A stretch of DNA of 64,000 bases, taken from NCBI GenBank assembly GCA_016748015.1, contig JAAOMT010000607.1:696137-760136 (forward strand), given 5' to 3'. The notes below the pieces were generated by a model. The model made no database searches. It was not told where the DNA came from and worked only from the letters and a program-made list of their open reading frames with translations. Shown here one piece after another: positions 45,875-57,557 of the stretch. The stretch is from Geosiphon pyriformis (taxonomy: Eukaryota; Glomeromycota; Glomeromycetes; Archaeosporales; Geosiphonaceae). Position 1 is the stretch's first letter, and each line of letters begins with the position of its first letter. A program made the translations under genes and the position numbers.

Positions 45875-47670
45875 TGGGAAGGGGATTGGAAGTTCGCACC
45901 ACCAGTCAAAGCCAGACTATCGAAACGAGCGGACAAGATCAACACAGATTTGGAGAGGCTCTCCAACATATTTTCCAACTTGACAACATGGAGGGACGTG
46001 AATGAATCCACAATCATAGTAAACTCAAGGCTATCAGTCATATTTAAGTCCATATCCAATGTCACATCACTTTCTGAATTCTGTGGTGGGGCGACTACCG
46101 GCAGCCGGCATCCGTGACCAGGCTGGGAAACCACCAGCACAAGCAAATCTAACCTCTTGGCCAACCCATCAATTTGTTTTGCGAGACTGACGAGACCATT
46201 CTCAATACTGACCAGTTTTTTTTCCAGATCTTTTGCAACAGGAGGAGTAGGTTTACCATCAACGACGGAACCAAAACTTGCCTTATTACCAGAGAGAGAT
46301 GGAGCAGAGGGAGTGCTAACTACCGACGCCCAAGTTTTACCACCAAAAGCCAAAGGACAAGAGATAGATGCAGATCTTTTTGCATAAATTTTCGCCAATC
46401 TGGATTGGTCCAGAACCGAAAGGTGAGCCTTTCTGCCTCCTGCAAACCCAGCACCCTTGACTGTTCTGCAACCAAGAGAAGTATGACCAAATTTCTTACA
46501 AACCGCACATGAAGCTAAAGAAAGACGGGACCAACGGAGACCAAAGCCCTTTATAACTGGAGTCATTGCCATTGCATTAATTAATTCCACTTCCGAGCTA
46601 AAACACACAGTGGCACAGCGGGCGCAAGAATAACTGACGGGATTGCGATCGATGAAGCAGGTTTTCCCACCAATAGAACCAATAAAATCCCACAAATCAT
46701 GAGCAGTGGTTCCCATGGGAAGAGTATATAGCAAAGCCCTAAAATTATCTCTGGCATCCCACAATTGTTTGTCAATATCAGTCCTGGCCACCCGAATCGC
46801 GTCCTTCCCAATGAGGATAGACCACTTAGAGGCCAGAAAATCAGCCTGGTCTTGATCTTCCAATTCGATGACCGCTTTTTGCCATAAACTCACCAGCTGC
46901 ATTTTGATCGACTTAATGATGCCAAATTTGGCCACAGCCACACACACAGCCTCCAAAGATGTTCCCACAGGAATTTCTTTCAGCACAATTGCCCGATTTG
47001 TACGATTGTTGACAGGGCGCTTGAGATCAGTGTTTACCACAACACCACGGTCATTAGCCAGATTAGCTGCAGTTATCATCGCCTCTTTAGAAGTGAAAGT
47101 AGCCCAAATGATTCCACCAAATTTTGAGAGGGTAGAGGCCTCCCCAAAACCATTTACACCTGAAAAGATTTTCCTGACAAAATTGACTTTTTCCTGAGAG
47201 GATTTACCTACCACCGCCACCAGATCAATATCCAAAGCGAAGGACTTGCAAACAGGCACCTGAACGGATAGCTTGACTGGAAAAGAAGGTGGGAAAAGAA
47301 GAGATTCATCCAACACATCACCATCCACATCGACAGCACCATAATCAATCACACCCAATGGCTTCCCTAATACCTTTTTGGTCTTTACACACAAACCTCT
47401 AGGCGTTTAATCAGGATCCCCTCCCACGAAAGGACCATCATCACCATAGTCCACACTGGTTTCTTCCACCAAGCATTCTTCCTCCATGTCAATACTCTCA
47501 GATTCCGTAGTGTTACCAGTCTCCGAATCCCATGAACAAACACCAGGAACTTCAGCAGCAACCCTTCCGTTATCAATACTCTCTGCCAACACACCTCCCT
47601 TCCTCTTTTTCCTTGAAGCAACCACTTTAAAACCACTCTCAGAACCCGAAACTTTAGCAGTCTTTTTCAT
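45871..47670 (-). pseudogene. LINE D ORF1, gag-like protein, one nonsense codon
   Basis: ATG at 47670 (MKKTAKVSGSESGFKVVASR). A single in-frame TAA at 47407-47409 splits it into 87 and ~510 codons. Basic N-terminus (RKKRKGG), acidic stretch, KSFALDIDLVAV block, RRM-like domain (AIVLKEIPVG..., FGIIKSIKMQLVSLWQKAVI), second block (FRALLYTLPMGTTAHDLWDF, GGKTCFI), zinc knuckle CAVCKKFGHTSLGC at ~46.5 kb, and two heptad-like segments (LEKKLVSIENGLVSLAKQID; LENMLESLSKSVLILSARFD). The stop overlaps the ORF2 start as ATGA. Confidence 0.88.
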
Positions 47671-47835
47671 AACAGTGATAACAGAGCCAACAGTGGCCTC
47701 GTAATCAAAAAACAGTTTTGATTTATCGTACTGAATGGTAAAAAAACTTCTTTCGAAAAAACTTTTGACTCTTTTTTGGGAATTTTGGACAAAGGAGAGA
47801 AAGAAGTTTTTTTTTTTTTTTTTTTTTTATTTATT

Positions 47836-48322
47836 AAAATAACAAAAATTTTTTAAAAAATATATAAAATAACAAAAATTTTTATTATTATTAATTATTT
47901 AACTATAATAAAAATTAAGAGTATTAAAACTTTTAAAACAAGCTTTAAAAAAAAACTTATTATTTATTTTTATAATATTTAAAAAAATATTAAAGTTTAA
48001 CAAAAATTTTAACAGTATTTTAATAAATAAAACAATATATATTCTTTAATTTATAAATATTTTTAAAAAAAAAACTAGATTAAAACAATAAATTTTATAC
48101 CAAAAATTATTTAAAAGCAAATACATAATAAATTTAGAATAACAGCTAAAATAACAAATACTTATTATAAAATTAAAGCAGTTTTTAGATTTTATAACAT
48201 ATTTTATATTTGTAAAAACATTTTACAAAATTTAATATATTAAAAAGCTTAAAAAACTAAAATTTTAACAAATTTTAAACCAAATTGCTTTAATAATTTT
48301 AGATTATTATTTAAAAATTACA

Positions 48323-48362
<40 letters not shown>

Positions 48363-49328
48363 GAAGTTTATTTTTTTTAATTTTTAATATTTTTTATTAA
48401 TTAATTTTATATTTAATTAATAATTTTTTTTTATAAAAGTTTTAATTATAAACAATTAAACATTGGAAAAAAAAAAGAAAAAAAAACATTAATAATTTAT
48501 TTAACAAAAATAAAATAAAATAAAACCAAATAATTTTTTATATATCTTATTCAATTTTTTTAAATAATAAATAATTTATTAATATATTTGATTTTTTATT
48601 TTATTATTTAAAATAAAATAAAATCAAATAACCAATAACAAATAATTAAAAAGAATTATTATAATTAAAATTATTAAATTGTATTAGATAAATTTCCAAA
48701 AAAAATCATATGTATAATTAGAAAACAATATTTTTTTAAGAAAAATAATAATATTATAATAATTAATAATTATAATAATTCTATGTTTTAGAAATAATAA
48801 CTCAGTAAATAATTACAAAATAAAATGTTTTATCAAAAAAGTGGTTTTTAGCTGTTTATTTTTTCATATAAGTTAATTTTAAATTTATTATTCATTTAAA
48901 TTCTGCTTTTTACACAAAATAAAATGAAACAAAATTTTATTACGCTAAATGTCCGTTTTTCAAAATACATGCAAGATTATTATTATTAAATTAATGTTGT
49001 AATTCATCTGTCTATAAAAGGCTTGATTTTCTTAAAAAATAATTTTCAAAAATTTCAATAAAATTACACAATAATAAATATAAACAAATTATTAATCAAA
49101 AAAAGTTAATTATAAATTTGCTATATTATTAAAATTATTAATTCGTACTTATAAAATGTATATAAACAAAAACACAAAGATTTCTTTAATATAATAATTA
49201 ATAATTTTATTATTGATTTTCAAATTCACACTTATTATGTGTATACTTAATTTTCAGAAAAATAAGTCATAGTAATTTAAACATTGGATTGGTTCGGAAA
49301 TATGATTAATTTTTATTGAAAGTGAAAA
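47836..49328. other. AT-rich spacer with an AAT microsatellite
   Basis: Simple A/T DNA between LINE D and the RRP5-like gene. An (AAT)n microsatellite of about 12 units lies at 48327-48363. No gene is visible; the 3' UTR of the RRP5-like gene probably lies in the last ~150 bases. Confidence 0.65.
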
Positions 49329-50717
49329 TTATTTATTTCTTGATTTAACATACGCTTTTGCTCTTTCTTTAACTTTTTCTATTTGGTCACTTGACCCACA
49401 TTCTTCCTCAAACTTTAACCATTTATTAAAAAGAAATTGCATCACCTTTGAAGAATAACTTGTGATACTAGTGACCCGTTCAAATAAAGATCTTGTTGAA
49501 AAGAAAGGAGATATTGTAGTTATGATAAAGACAATTTTTTAACCATTTCATCTTTGAAATTTGGCCAATAACTTACCGAACATTATCTAGTTGATCTGCT
49601 TTCCGTTCCATATCAATCCAAACTGACCAAATATCGGAGCGTTTCCGATTATCTTTTACCAGTCGTTCAAAAATTGTACGACCTCGTTCCGGATCACCAT
49701 GTTTAAATTCCATGGTAGCAAATTGTGTTGCAATTTGAATTTCTTTTTTGGAAGAATAATATGGGAGGAATTGTAAAAAGATGATGTGGGAGAGAATTAA
49801 TATGAAAATGAACATATTTATTTGAATCGAGGGTACAATTTGATTCGGAAATGTTGAAAATGATAAGGAAATGATTACTTACGATCTCGTTTGTCAAACC
49901 TTTTCAAACAAGTCTTGAGAAGCTCACGGGCAACTTCAATTTTTCCCTGTTTATAAAGAAACAAACCAAATTTCGTACAAGCTTCAACATCTTGTGGAAA
50001 TTTCTTCAACATATTTCTAAAAGTTTCTTGGGCTGCCTAAGAACAAGTTGAAATCAATTTCCAACAGAAAATTAGGTTAATTCTTAAAAATATACAATCA
50101 AGTTGTCAAGATTATACATGACTAACCTCGAATTTATTATGAGCCTCATAATCGTCAGCCAAAGCGAAATACAACGGTTTTTCATCACACATTTGTAAAG
50201 CTTGTGAGAAAACATTTTTTACATCCTCGTCATTACCAAACCTTACTTCTAAATTAATTAAAGCTTTATGAACATTCATACGTTCCTTCTCCTCTAATTG
50301 ACTAATAATCTTCAGGGCACGAGCACCAACTTCACGTGATTTTTGTATTTCACCCATGCCAATTTGATGAGACATATATTGAACCCAAAGTATGGAAGAA
50401 TTGGGTGAACCAAGCAAAAGACGTTCAAAGTCTTGATTTGTTTCCGGTTTTCTATGATCTAGGTCTCCCGTTTCGTCATTTATAAAAATTTTATTTTTTG
50501 CTTTTTTGCTTTTCTTATTCAATTGTTCAGGATGTGCCGGGGAAAGAGAGACATCTTTTCGTTTTTCTCCAGTGACATTATTGTTTCCCGCACTGTCTAT
50601 GTCAACGTTATCACTTTTAATATCCTTAAAATCTTTTAAATTTCTCCATACCCAATTTCGTTTGCCACTAGTAAGACATGTTAATGGTTCTCCTTTTAAA
50701 GAAGATTTTAAAGACAT
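49329..50717 (-). CDS. RRP5/PDCD11 C-terminal-like HAT-repeat protein, 357 aa
   Basis: Exons on the minus strand: 50717-50127, 50036-49883, 49742-49577 and 49491-49329. All are GT/AG with matching phases, 358 codons including stop. Residues 1-90 are low complexity with a basic stretch KKSKKAKNK (69-76). From residue ~94 the sequence reads like the end of RRP5: FERLLLGSPNSSILWVQYM, SREVGARALKIISQLEEKER, then HAT/TPR-like helices to KVKERAKAYVKSRNK at the end. RRP5 is a nucleolar scaffold for 18S and 5.8S/25S pre-rRNA processing, normally >1,600 aa with a dozen S1 domains. Here the S1 part is absent and no S1-coding exon lies upstream in this window. Either S1 and HAT halves are separate genes in this fungus, or this is a partial paralogue. 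The frame is intact, so it is probably expressed. Confidence 0.85.
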
Positions 50718-51098
50718 TAATTAGTTTGTTATAGTTGTTATAGGGGTAAAATTAATTAGGGAAAGTATATTAAATTTTGATCGACATAAAAAATGGTAAT
50801 GTTAAAAAAAATTTCCATCAAAAAATGGTGAGATTTTTTTTTTTTCAAACAAAGGTATGCAACTTTAACAATAACGCTTTGCAGGAGATTAAATTATTAT
50901 TTAAAATTTTAATTCTATTGGATAGGTTTCAATAATCAATTACAAATAAAGGATTAAAGATTTTCTTATGATATTTAAAATTATACCCTTTTATCCTATC
51001 ATCCTATAGGAGATTTTTTTTTTTATCTTTTTAACGAAGTTGGGGCTGTTTCAATTTAATTTTCACCAACTTAATTTCAAAGAGACATTTTAATTATA

Positions 51099-51137
<39 letters not shown>

Positions 51138-51583
51138 TCACTCTTTTTTTTATTATCTAAATAAAACCCTTAACTGTAACACAAAATTGGGTAATTATGC
51201 AAATAATCACAAGGGTGACGAACAAAGTTTGAAAACTATTAAAGAACTCATGATAAAGAAAACATGACACCAAAAAATGGAACAAGTGAAAACAACAAAA
51301 GGACCCTTTGTTTCATATTTATTTGATCACTGTCACAGTTTTTTTGGCTGTGCAAATAGTTTAAAAAATAAATTACACTTTGTTTTTTTTATAATAATAT
51401 TATATTATATTATATTATATTGAAAAAAAACAAAAAAAACAAAGAGATGATAATTGATAATTCATAATTGATAATTGGAAGAGGAAAAGGAAAAAAAAGA
51501 ACCTGTGCATTTATAAATGTAGATGTCAAGTACAGGACAGTGGCGGGGGGGGGGGGGGGGAAANNNNNNNNNNNNNNNNNNNN

Positions 51584-51614
<31 letters not shown>

Positions 51615-52102
51615 ATAACCGAATGGGAACTGAAAATATATATATACAGTTTTTCAAATAAATTTATATTAACATATTTTTTTTTAATTTTATATATATA
51701 TTTATTTTTTGATTATTGACCATATTTTTTTACCCCGTATTCGTTTTAGGTTTTGTTATATACATGTAAAACTTTTACCATGATTGTCATGATTGTCGTA
51801 AAGGTAGTGAGATATATGGACTGTGACAATTATTATAATTATTATTATTAAAAGACTTTTGTATATAGGCAGTCATTAAAAACTTTTTGGTTGTGGAATG
51901 TCGGAATTTATTTATTTTTTGAAATAAAAAAATTACTAGTATAGTGGAAGTTTCTCGGATAAAAAAAGTAAGGAAAATAATTCAACTTCTCTTACCTTTC
52001 TATTTCTATCTCCTCTTTCCTACCTTTAAAAAAAAAACCCCTACCCCCCACACTCCCCAAAATCACAATCATAACCATAATCATAATCACTAGTGACCCA
52101 AA
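50718..52102. other. Divergent intergenic region between RRP5-like and RGS genes
   Basis: Shared 5' flank of the two divergent genes. It holds an (ATT)n microsatellite at about 51100-51136, an (ATATT)n stretch near 51405-51420, the poly-G gap at 51544-51612 and, next to the RGS start, a pyrimidine-rich tract (51985-52065) that is likely its 5' UTR or core promoter. No other gene is evident. Confidence 0.55.
51544..51612. other. Assembly gap (51564-51583) inside a G homopolymer
   Basis: Seventeen G, AAA, exactly 20 N, then 29 G. Runs of G this long are out of character with the AT-rich surroundings. They look like sequencing or gap-filling artefacts, or a true poly-G that broke the assembly. 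The open frame spanning the gap is not a gene. Confidence 0.85.
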
Positions 52103-54110
52103 ATGTCTCGTCACTCTTCTGGCTCTCACAATCACCGTTCACCCTTCTCTTCAAAACGTCGCTCTTCAATAATCTCCGAAATAACTTCTACCCATTTATC
52201 CGTTTCAACTTTAACTTTATCAACAAGTAGTGAAGAAGACTTAACAAAAGCTTTATTGGGTCCTAAAAAAAACGGTTCATCAATCATATCAAAACGTCGT
52301 GGATCAGCTGTATCGATTGATTCAATACAATCAAATTCAAGACGAAATTCAATAGTTTTAATTGAAGATTTAATGACTATTGGTGGAAATAATTGTTCAC
52401 AAAATTATGTAAATACTTCATCGATTATGATGAGTTCTAATACACAACCTACCTTAATTGTTGCTTGCACAGCTACCACTACTATTCCTCCTCCTCCTCC
52501 TCCTCCTCCTCCTATTAACAATAGCAATAATAATAACAAAAACAACAACAACAACAGCAACAACAATAATAATAATCATAATAATATTAATAATATTAAT
52601 AGTAGTAATTCAATATTAGAAGATGATTTTTGTTTAGGAAAAATTTCCTTGGATTCAATAGACACTCAAGATTTTATTTCAATGACTCGTAATGGATTAT
52701 TACTTTTCCCTTCATTTCCAAAACCTCCTAAAGATTCTTCAAATGATATCTATGATCATCCTGAGAGCGATACAGATACATATCCTTCAACTCATAATCG
52801 AACTTCTAGAAAATCTTCAGTTGATCATACCATTCATCATTCAAGGTCGTTTTCCGATTCTTCAACCATTTCACCAATCCCTTTTTTTAATTCTGGTCGT
52901 CCATTAGTCCCATCAGCAAATTATGATAATCACTATCAGTATAAACAAAGGAATCGTCAAACCTCGAAAAAATTGACAAACTTTTTCGGTGACAAACCTC
53001 CCATGGATATTTGTGTACGAGAGATTGAGAAGGAAGGATTAAAGGCAATGTTACATTCAAAGGTTCCTTTATGCTATTTCTTATATTCATTGTTGGAAGA
53101 GTATTCATCTGAGAATTTGGTAAGTTCAAGAGGGATATTTTGTTTGTATTTGATTTTGATTTATTATAAATTCATCCAAATCTCATCTTAAAAATAAATG
53201 TTCTCATTTACTAAACATCCAATCCTCTATTTATTTATTTATTTATTTTTAGTTTTTCTTTTTGGAAGTTGAGCAATACGAATCGTACGATTACATGAAC
53301 TCATCGCAACAATTCGCAACAGCATCTCATATATTTGACACTTACCTCACCCATAACTCTCAGTTCGAGGTCAACGTGGATGACAAAGTTCGAAAATCGG
53401 TTATAGCAGCTTTAAAAAGTCCTCGAGAACCACGTCGATGTTTCGATGATGCAAAACGTGCAATATTCTTATTATTAGAAGTTAGTTTTGCCCGGTTTAT
53501 TCGTGGTCCAATGGCTGAACAAATGAAACGTGAAATCGGTGAAATCACTACACAGTACTCACCAAAAGCACGTGACGCGGCTGTAAGACTCTTGTTGAAA
53601 TTTTTAGAACGTCAAGCGTCAAATTTTAAAGAATTGTCTCCGAATCAACACGGCAGGTCAAAGAGTAAAAATTTGATTAATATTGCTGGAATTGCTTCCG
53701 CAAATTTTATATCTTCCAACAACAACAACAACAACACAAAAAATCCTACTTCGCCAACTTCACTAATATCTCGAAAAAGATATGAACTTGTGAGGACAAT
53801 GATTTCGGAATTCGTGCGTACATTGTTGAATCTGGATTTGGAACGACATCAATACGATTCTTTTAGAAATCGTAGTTGGGAGCCTGCTAGTGATTCATGG
53901 AGTGGTGATGACAGTAATGGGAGTAGTACCAACAATAACGAATATGAATCTTGGGATTGTATTGGTGGTGGTGGTGGTGGTGTTGCTGGTGCTGGTGGTG
54001 ATATCTCATTCCCTACGGATCAAATGCATGATGGAAAATCGACGAGAGTAAACACTAACAAAAAAAGGTTCAGGAAGTATTCAATCAAGAATGGAATAAA
54101 GATTGTATAG
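52103..54110 (+). CDS. RGS-domain protein (regulator of G-protein signalling), 624 aa
   Basis: Two exons, 52103-53119 and 53253-54110. The 133-bp intron has GTAAGT...TTTTTAG ends and phase 0. Residues 1-300 are Ser-rich and probably disordered, with repeated S-K-R-R-S/G-S phosphorylation-like motifs, a nine-Pro run (129-137) and an Asn-rich stretch (139-166). The RGS fold starts near residue 310 (EGLKAMLHSKVPLCYFLYSL, then LEEYSSENLFFFLEVEQYES across the splice). It runs through IFDTYLTHNSQFEVNVDD, CFDDAKRAIFLLLE and FIRGPMAEQM to ~430. RGS proteins speed GTP hydrolysis by G-alpha subunits at the membrane. The C-terminus has Asn and Gly runs and a basic tail. No membrane segments. Start: first ATG after a pyrimidine-rich tract. 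Confidence 0.88.
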
Positions 54111-55059
54111 TTTGAGTAAAAAGGATCGGGGTCGGGGAACAGTAGGAAAAAGGACCTTTTTTTTTCTTTGTGACTGGAGATTAAAGGTACGAAGACAATG
54201 ATAGGAATTGGAAGATGAAATTTTTTTCCCAATTTTATAAACCAAATAATTTAGAATAGATATGTAAAAAACAAAAAGTCTCGATTTCCCAGGCAGCCAT
54301 TTTTTTTACTTTTTCTTTTTTTCGCGGTGGGTTCGAGCCTTTTTTTCTTCAATTTTTTGTGAACATTTGCTTTATCAAAATTTATTTTAGAATCAGCTAC
54401 ATGTGATATTGGTTTGTTAAATTAAAATAAAAGTTACCTTTGTACAGCAATCAACCATGATCAGCCCATTAAAAAAAAAACAATTAAACCAATCGGGTCT
54501 TAAATTGCATTCAACCATTTCATTTCAAAGTTCAAATTTTTGTAATATAAAATTACCAATTAACATTAACATAGACAAAATAAATCTTGAATTACAAACA
54601 TAATTATAAAGTGTTACAATAATAATAATATTAAATATGATCAAAAATGTTATTTTGCTTTATTATACAATATAACACAAGTAATATAACAAATTTAAAA
54701 GTATAAATTTTAATATTTTTTTACAATTCATTTTTGTTAATTAAAAATTTTTATAAAAATTGATATAATTATTATTATTTAAATTTTGTTATTTAAATAA
54801 TATATTATTACAAATTACAATATTAAATTTTTAAAATTAAATTTGTTTTGATTTTTTTAATTTATTTTTATTTTGTAATAAATATTATAATATGATAAAA
54901 ATTATTTTAAAATAATATAATTCATTCTTTATTTACATATAACCAGTTATATAATTGATTTTTTACATTTTTATAATTAATTTTATTATATTTTTAATAT
55001 TTATATTGTTTTAAAATAATATTATAAATTAAAAAATTTTATTTATATTAATAAATATG

Positions 55060-55105
55060 CGGTTGGGCTTCACTCGTTAAATTAAATGAAAAATAAATAA
55101 ATAAA
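55060..55105 (+). mobile_element. LINE 3'-end fragment (~45 bp)
   Basis: GGTTGGGCTTCACTCGTTAA at 55061-55080 is the terminal signature of the LINE family, followed by an A-rich tail of AAATA units. The sequence upstream is unrelated A/T DNA, so this is an extremely 5'-truncated insertion. ATAAATAT-like repeats on both sides could be the target duplication. Confidence 0.65.
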
Positions 55106-55227
55106 TATAGTTTATTAAAATATAATAAAAATTATATTAAAATAATTATAACTTATATATTTTTTATATATAATTAATTATCTGAATTTATTAAAATTAT
55201 ATTATATATATTATTATAATTTAATTA

Positions 55228-55266
55228 GATAACAGTTGGATTTTACTTGTAAAATGATAAAAAAAA
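55228..55266 (+). mobile_element. 39-bp LINE insertion with 12-bp target-site duplication
   Basis: GATAACAGTTGGATTTTACT followed by TGTAAAATGATAAAAAAAA is a slightly decayed copy of the LINE terminal block (GATAGTGATTGGGCTACACT...). It is bounded by a perfect 12-mer ATAATTTAATTA at 55216-55227 and 55267-55278. The size and tail fit target-primed reverse transcription aborted after a few tens of bases. Confidence 0.7.
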
Positions 55267-55799
55267 ATAATTTAATTAAATAATAAACTAATAAATAACA
55301 AAAAAATAATAATTAAAAAATGATTTAATTTAAAAAAATAATTTAATATATATATAATTTAATTTTAAAATTAAAAACCTAATTTTTTTAAAAAAATAAA
55401 AAATAAAAAATAAAATAAAATAGGTTATAATTATTTTATGTTTTATTTAACAATTTTTAAATAGTTTTTTAAGTTAAATTTTAAGAATAAAAATTAAGAA
55501 AAAATATATATATATATATATATATATTAAAAGCCAATAAATAAATATATTTAAAAAAAAATTTTTATTATATAATTTAAAAAAATTAAAATAAAATAAA
55601 ATAAATACAAAGTAAATTGAAAATTTTTAATAAATTTATTTGTTAATACAGTAAAAAACATAAAAAATTTTTTTTTTAAAAGAGTTTAATAATATTGGTA
55701 TTATTATAAAAAATATTAATTTTATTTGCTTAATCTAAATGTTAAGTTTATTTTTATTCTTTAAGACTAAAGATTTTAATTTATATTATTTGTAAAATA

Positions 55800-55950
55800 G
55801 GTAGTATGAAGTTGTTTTCTCTTTATTTAATAGTTTAATATAAGTCCAGATGACTGGTTATGTGTAACCTGCGTTTATTGTATAATGTTTGAGTTTTTAT
55901 GTTTGTAGATAGCACTTTGTTAATATTTTTAATGAAAAATAATTAAATTC
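55800..55950 (+). mobile_element. LINE 3' UTR fragment (~150 bp)
   Basis: GACTGGTTATGTGTAACCTG, then GCGTTTATTG, then GTAGATAGCACTTTGTTAAT and an A-rich tail appear in the order of the LINE 3' UTR. No ORF2 coding sequence precedes it. The terminal block has lost the TTGG portion. Confidence 0.6.
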
Positions 55951-56176
55951 AACAAATTTAACAATAAATTTTACATTAATATTTATTTTAATCATTATCA
56001 GATTTTTTGATAATCTGCTTATTTATTCGCGTGGTAAAGTTAGTTGATTACGCGGCCTCCCTTTTAATAATATAATAAACACTCCCTTTAACTTTAAATT
56101 ATTTTAAATTATCAAGATAAATTCTGTTCTATCTACTTTAAGTTCTACATTTACAAAGCCCTTCAAAGTAAAAACC

Positions 56177-57557
56177 ATGGCCGAAGTTGCAGAACAAACG
56201 CACAAGAAGTCAAAGTGGCTACCGTTGGAGTCTAATCCTGAGGTACTGCAAAAGAAAGTGGGATGAAGAAAGGCTATTTGCCCATTTACTTAAAAAGAAA
56301 AAAACATTGTGGTTTCTTCTGAAAATCTGTGTCGTGGTTCAGTGTTATTTTTGTATTCAGCAGATACTCCCAGGATACTTATGAGTTTGACTTTTCCTTT
56401 TTATATTGGCTCTTCCTGTGGGTTGCTTGAATCTGACTGATATTTTTTGAGAAAAGGTTATGAACAAGGTAAAGAATTTCAGTCATTAAAGTCTTTCAAT
56501 TAAACTTTTACCTACCCTTGTAAAAGTTAAGTTTCTGAAATTTACCAAATGATTTTTATCACTTATCCGCCGCTTTACCCTTCCATATGAAACAATAAAA
56601 AAGTATGTCCATAAACTAGGGGTATCAACAAAATGGGCGTTTACCGATGTCTGGGGTACCGTAATTTCAATTTAATGTTTCGAAAAATAAAAATATGCCT
56701 TTGATTTAACTTTTCCTCATGATATAGTTAACTTGATAATCAAGCATTCTTAATTTTAAATAGCACTGGAGTCAGAATTCCTTAATATGATTCCTCACCC
56801 AGTCCTTGCAGTCCTACTCTTATACCCAATCACAGCCAATAACGAAAATATTCGTCAAGAACAAGAAGCACTCTTGGTATCGGCTCAAGAGGCTGGTGCT
56901 GGGCAAATTGTTTCCGACAATGTTATTTTTTACAAACAGACTATACCGAACGCTTGTGGGACGATTTCGTTGTTACATTCTCTGGCAAATAATCTTGATA
57001 AGATTGAGATTGGTGAGATATTACTAAATTTAGTTTTATTCACCAATATTTCAAATTCTGATCATTATTTCAATTTTAGATGAGGGTCCAATTAAACGAT
57101 TAATCGATAGAACTCGTTCATCGAGCCCTGAGGAACGTGCTAAAGTTCTTGAAGGAGATGAAGAGTTGGCTCAAGCTCACAGAATCTCGGCTGAAGCTGG
57201 GCAAAGCAGAGTACGTCTATAATCTAATATTCTTTGATTCATCTCTTTCTAATCCAACAAATTGACCTTTTTAGCCATATGAGGATACCAACTTGCATTT
57301 CACATGTTTCGTCCAGAAAGATGGACACTTGTATGAACTGGATGGTAGAAAACCATTTCCTATTAATCATGGGCCTTCTTCAAATTTACTGGAGGTATAG
57401 TGAAGATTTTGATTCTTTATTTTCATTAATAATCTCCTCACTAAATAACATCATTGTTTATAACAAGGATTCTGCACGAGTTATTAAGGAATTTATGAAT
57501 CAAAATTCAGGTGAAAGCCAGTTTACTGTAATCGCTTTGGGGCCGAATCAACAATAA
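56177..57557 (+). CDS. Ubiquitin C-terminal hydrolase, UCH-L1/L3 (YUH1) family, 239 aa
   Basis: Seven exons: 56177-56242, 56457-56468 (only 12 nt), 56604-56655, 56764-57012, 57080-57210, 57275-57394 and 57468-57557. All GT/AG, phases match, 240 codons with stop; the UCH-L3 family is ~230 aa. The protein starts [20 protein letters not shown] and continues [17 protein letters not shown], like UCH-L3. Active site: oxyanion Gln102 and nucleophile Cys108 in [17 protein letters not shown], His178 in NLHF, Asp193 in LYELDGR. All are present and spaced as in the family (15 residues from His to Asp). The crossover loop is around [14 protein letters not shown]. It releases ubiquitin from small adducts and ubiquitin precursors in cytosol and nucleus. 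The 12-nt exon encodes V-M-N-K. Confidence 0.93.

Larger units (their letters stand above)
41053..47825 (-). mobile_element. LINE copy D, full length
   Basis: A full-length two-ORF LINE on the minus strand. The 5' end (right side) has the family signature AAAAAACTTCTTTCTCTCC. The 3' end (left side) has GGCTGGTCACGTGTAGAAAG, TGCATGATTCACG, CTAGATAGTGTTTGGATCTC and ATTCGTTAA before an A-rich tail. TTTATTTATT at 41043-41052 and 47826-47835 is a candidate 10-bp target duplication, weak because of low complexity. It is less AT-rich than its surroundings. It is more divergent from C than the shared motifs suggest, so the two are separate subfamily members. Confidence 0.88.
54111..56176. other. AT-rich spacer with LINE 3'-end fragments
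   Basis: RGS 3' UTR in the first ~330 bases, then simple A/T DNA. It contains three short LINE 3' ends (annotated separately) and a (TA)n run at about 55506-55528. The last ~150 bases before 56177 (with GCGTGGTAAAG and GCGGCCTCCC) are more complex and likely form the UCH promoter. Confidence 0.6.

Noticed and set aside
41053-47825. LINE D considered as a host gene cluster with introns
   Set aside because: The breaks are single in-frame stop codons at conserved residues, with continuous homology on both sides, and no splice sites would remove them.
51468-51719. Open frame with a poly-Gly stretch spanning the N gap
   Set aside because: The glycines come from artefactual or simple G-runs and unknown bases; there is no protein-like sequence on either side.
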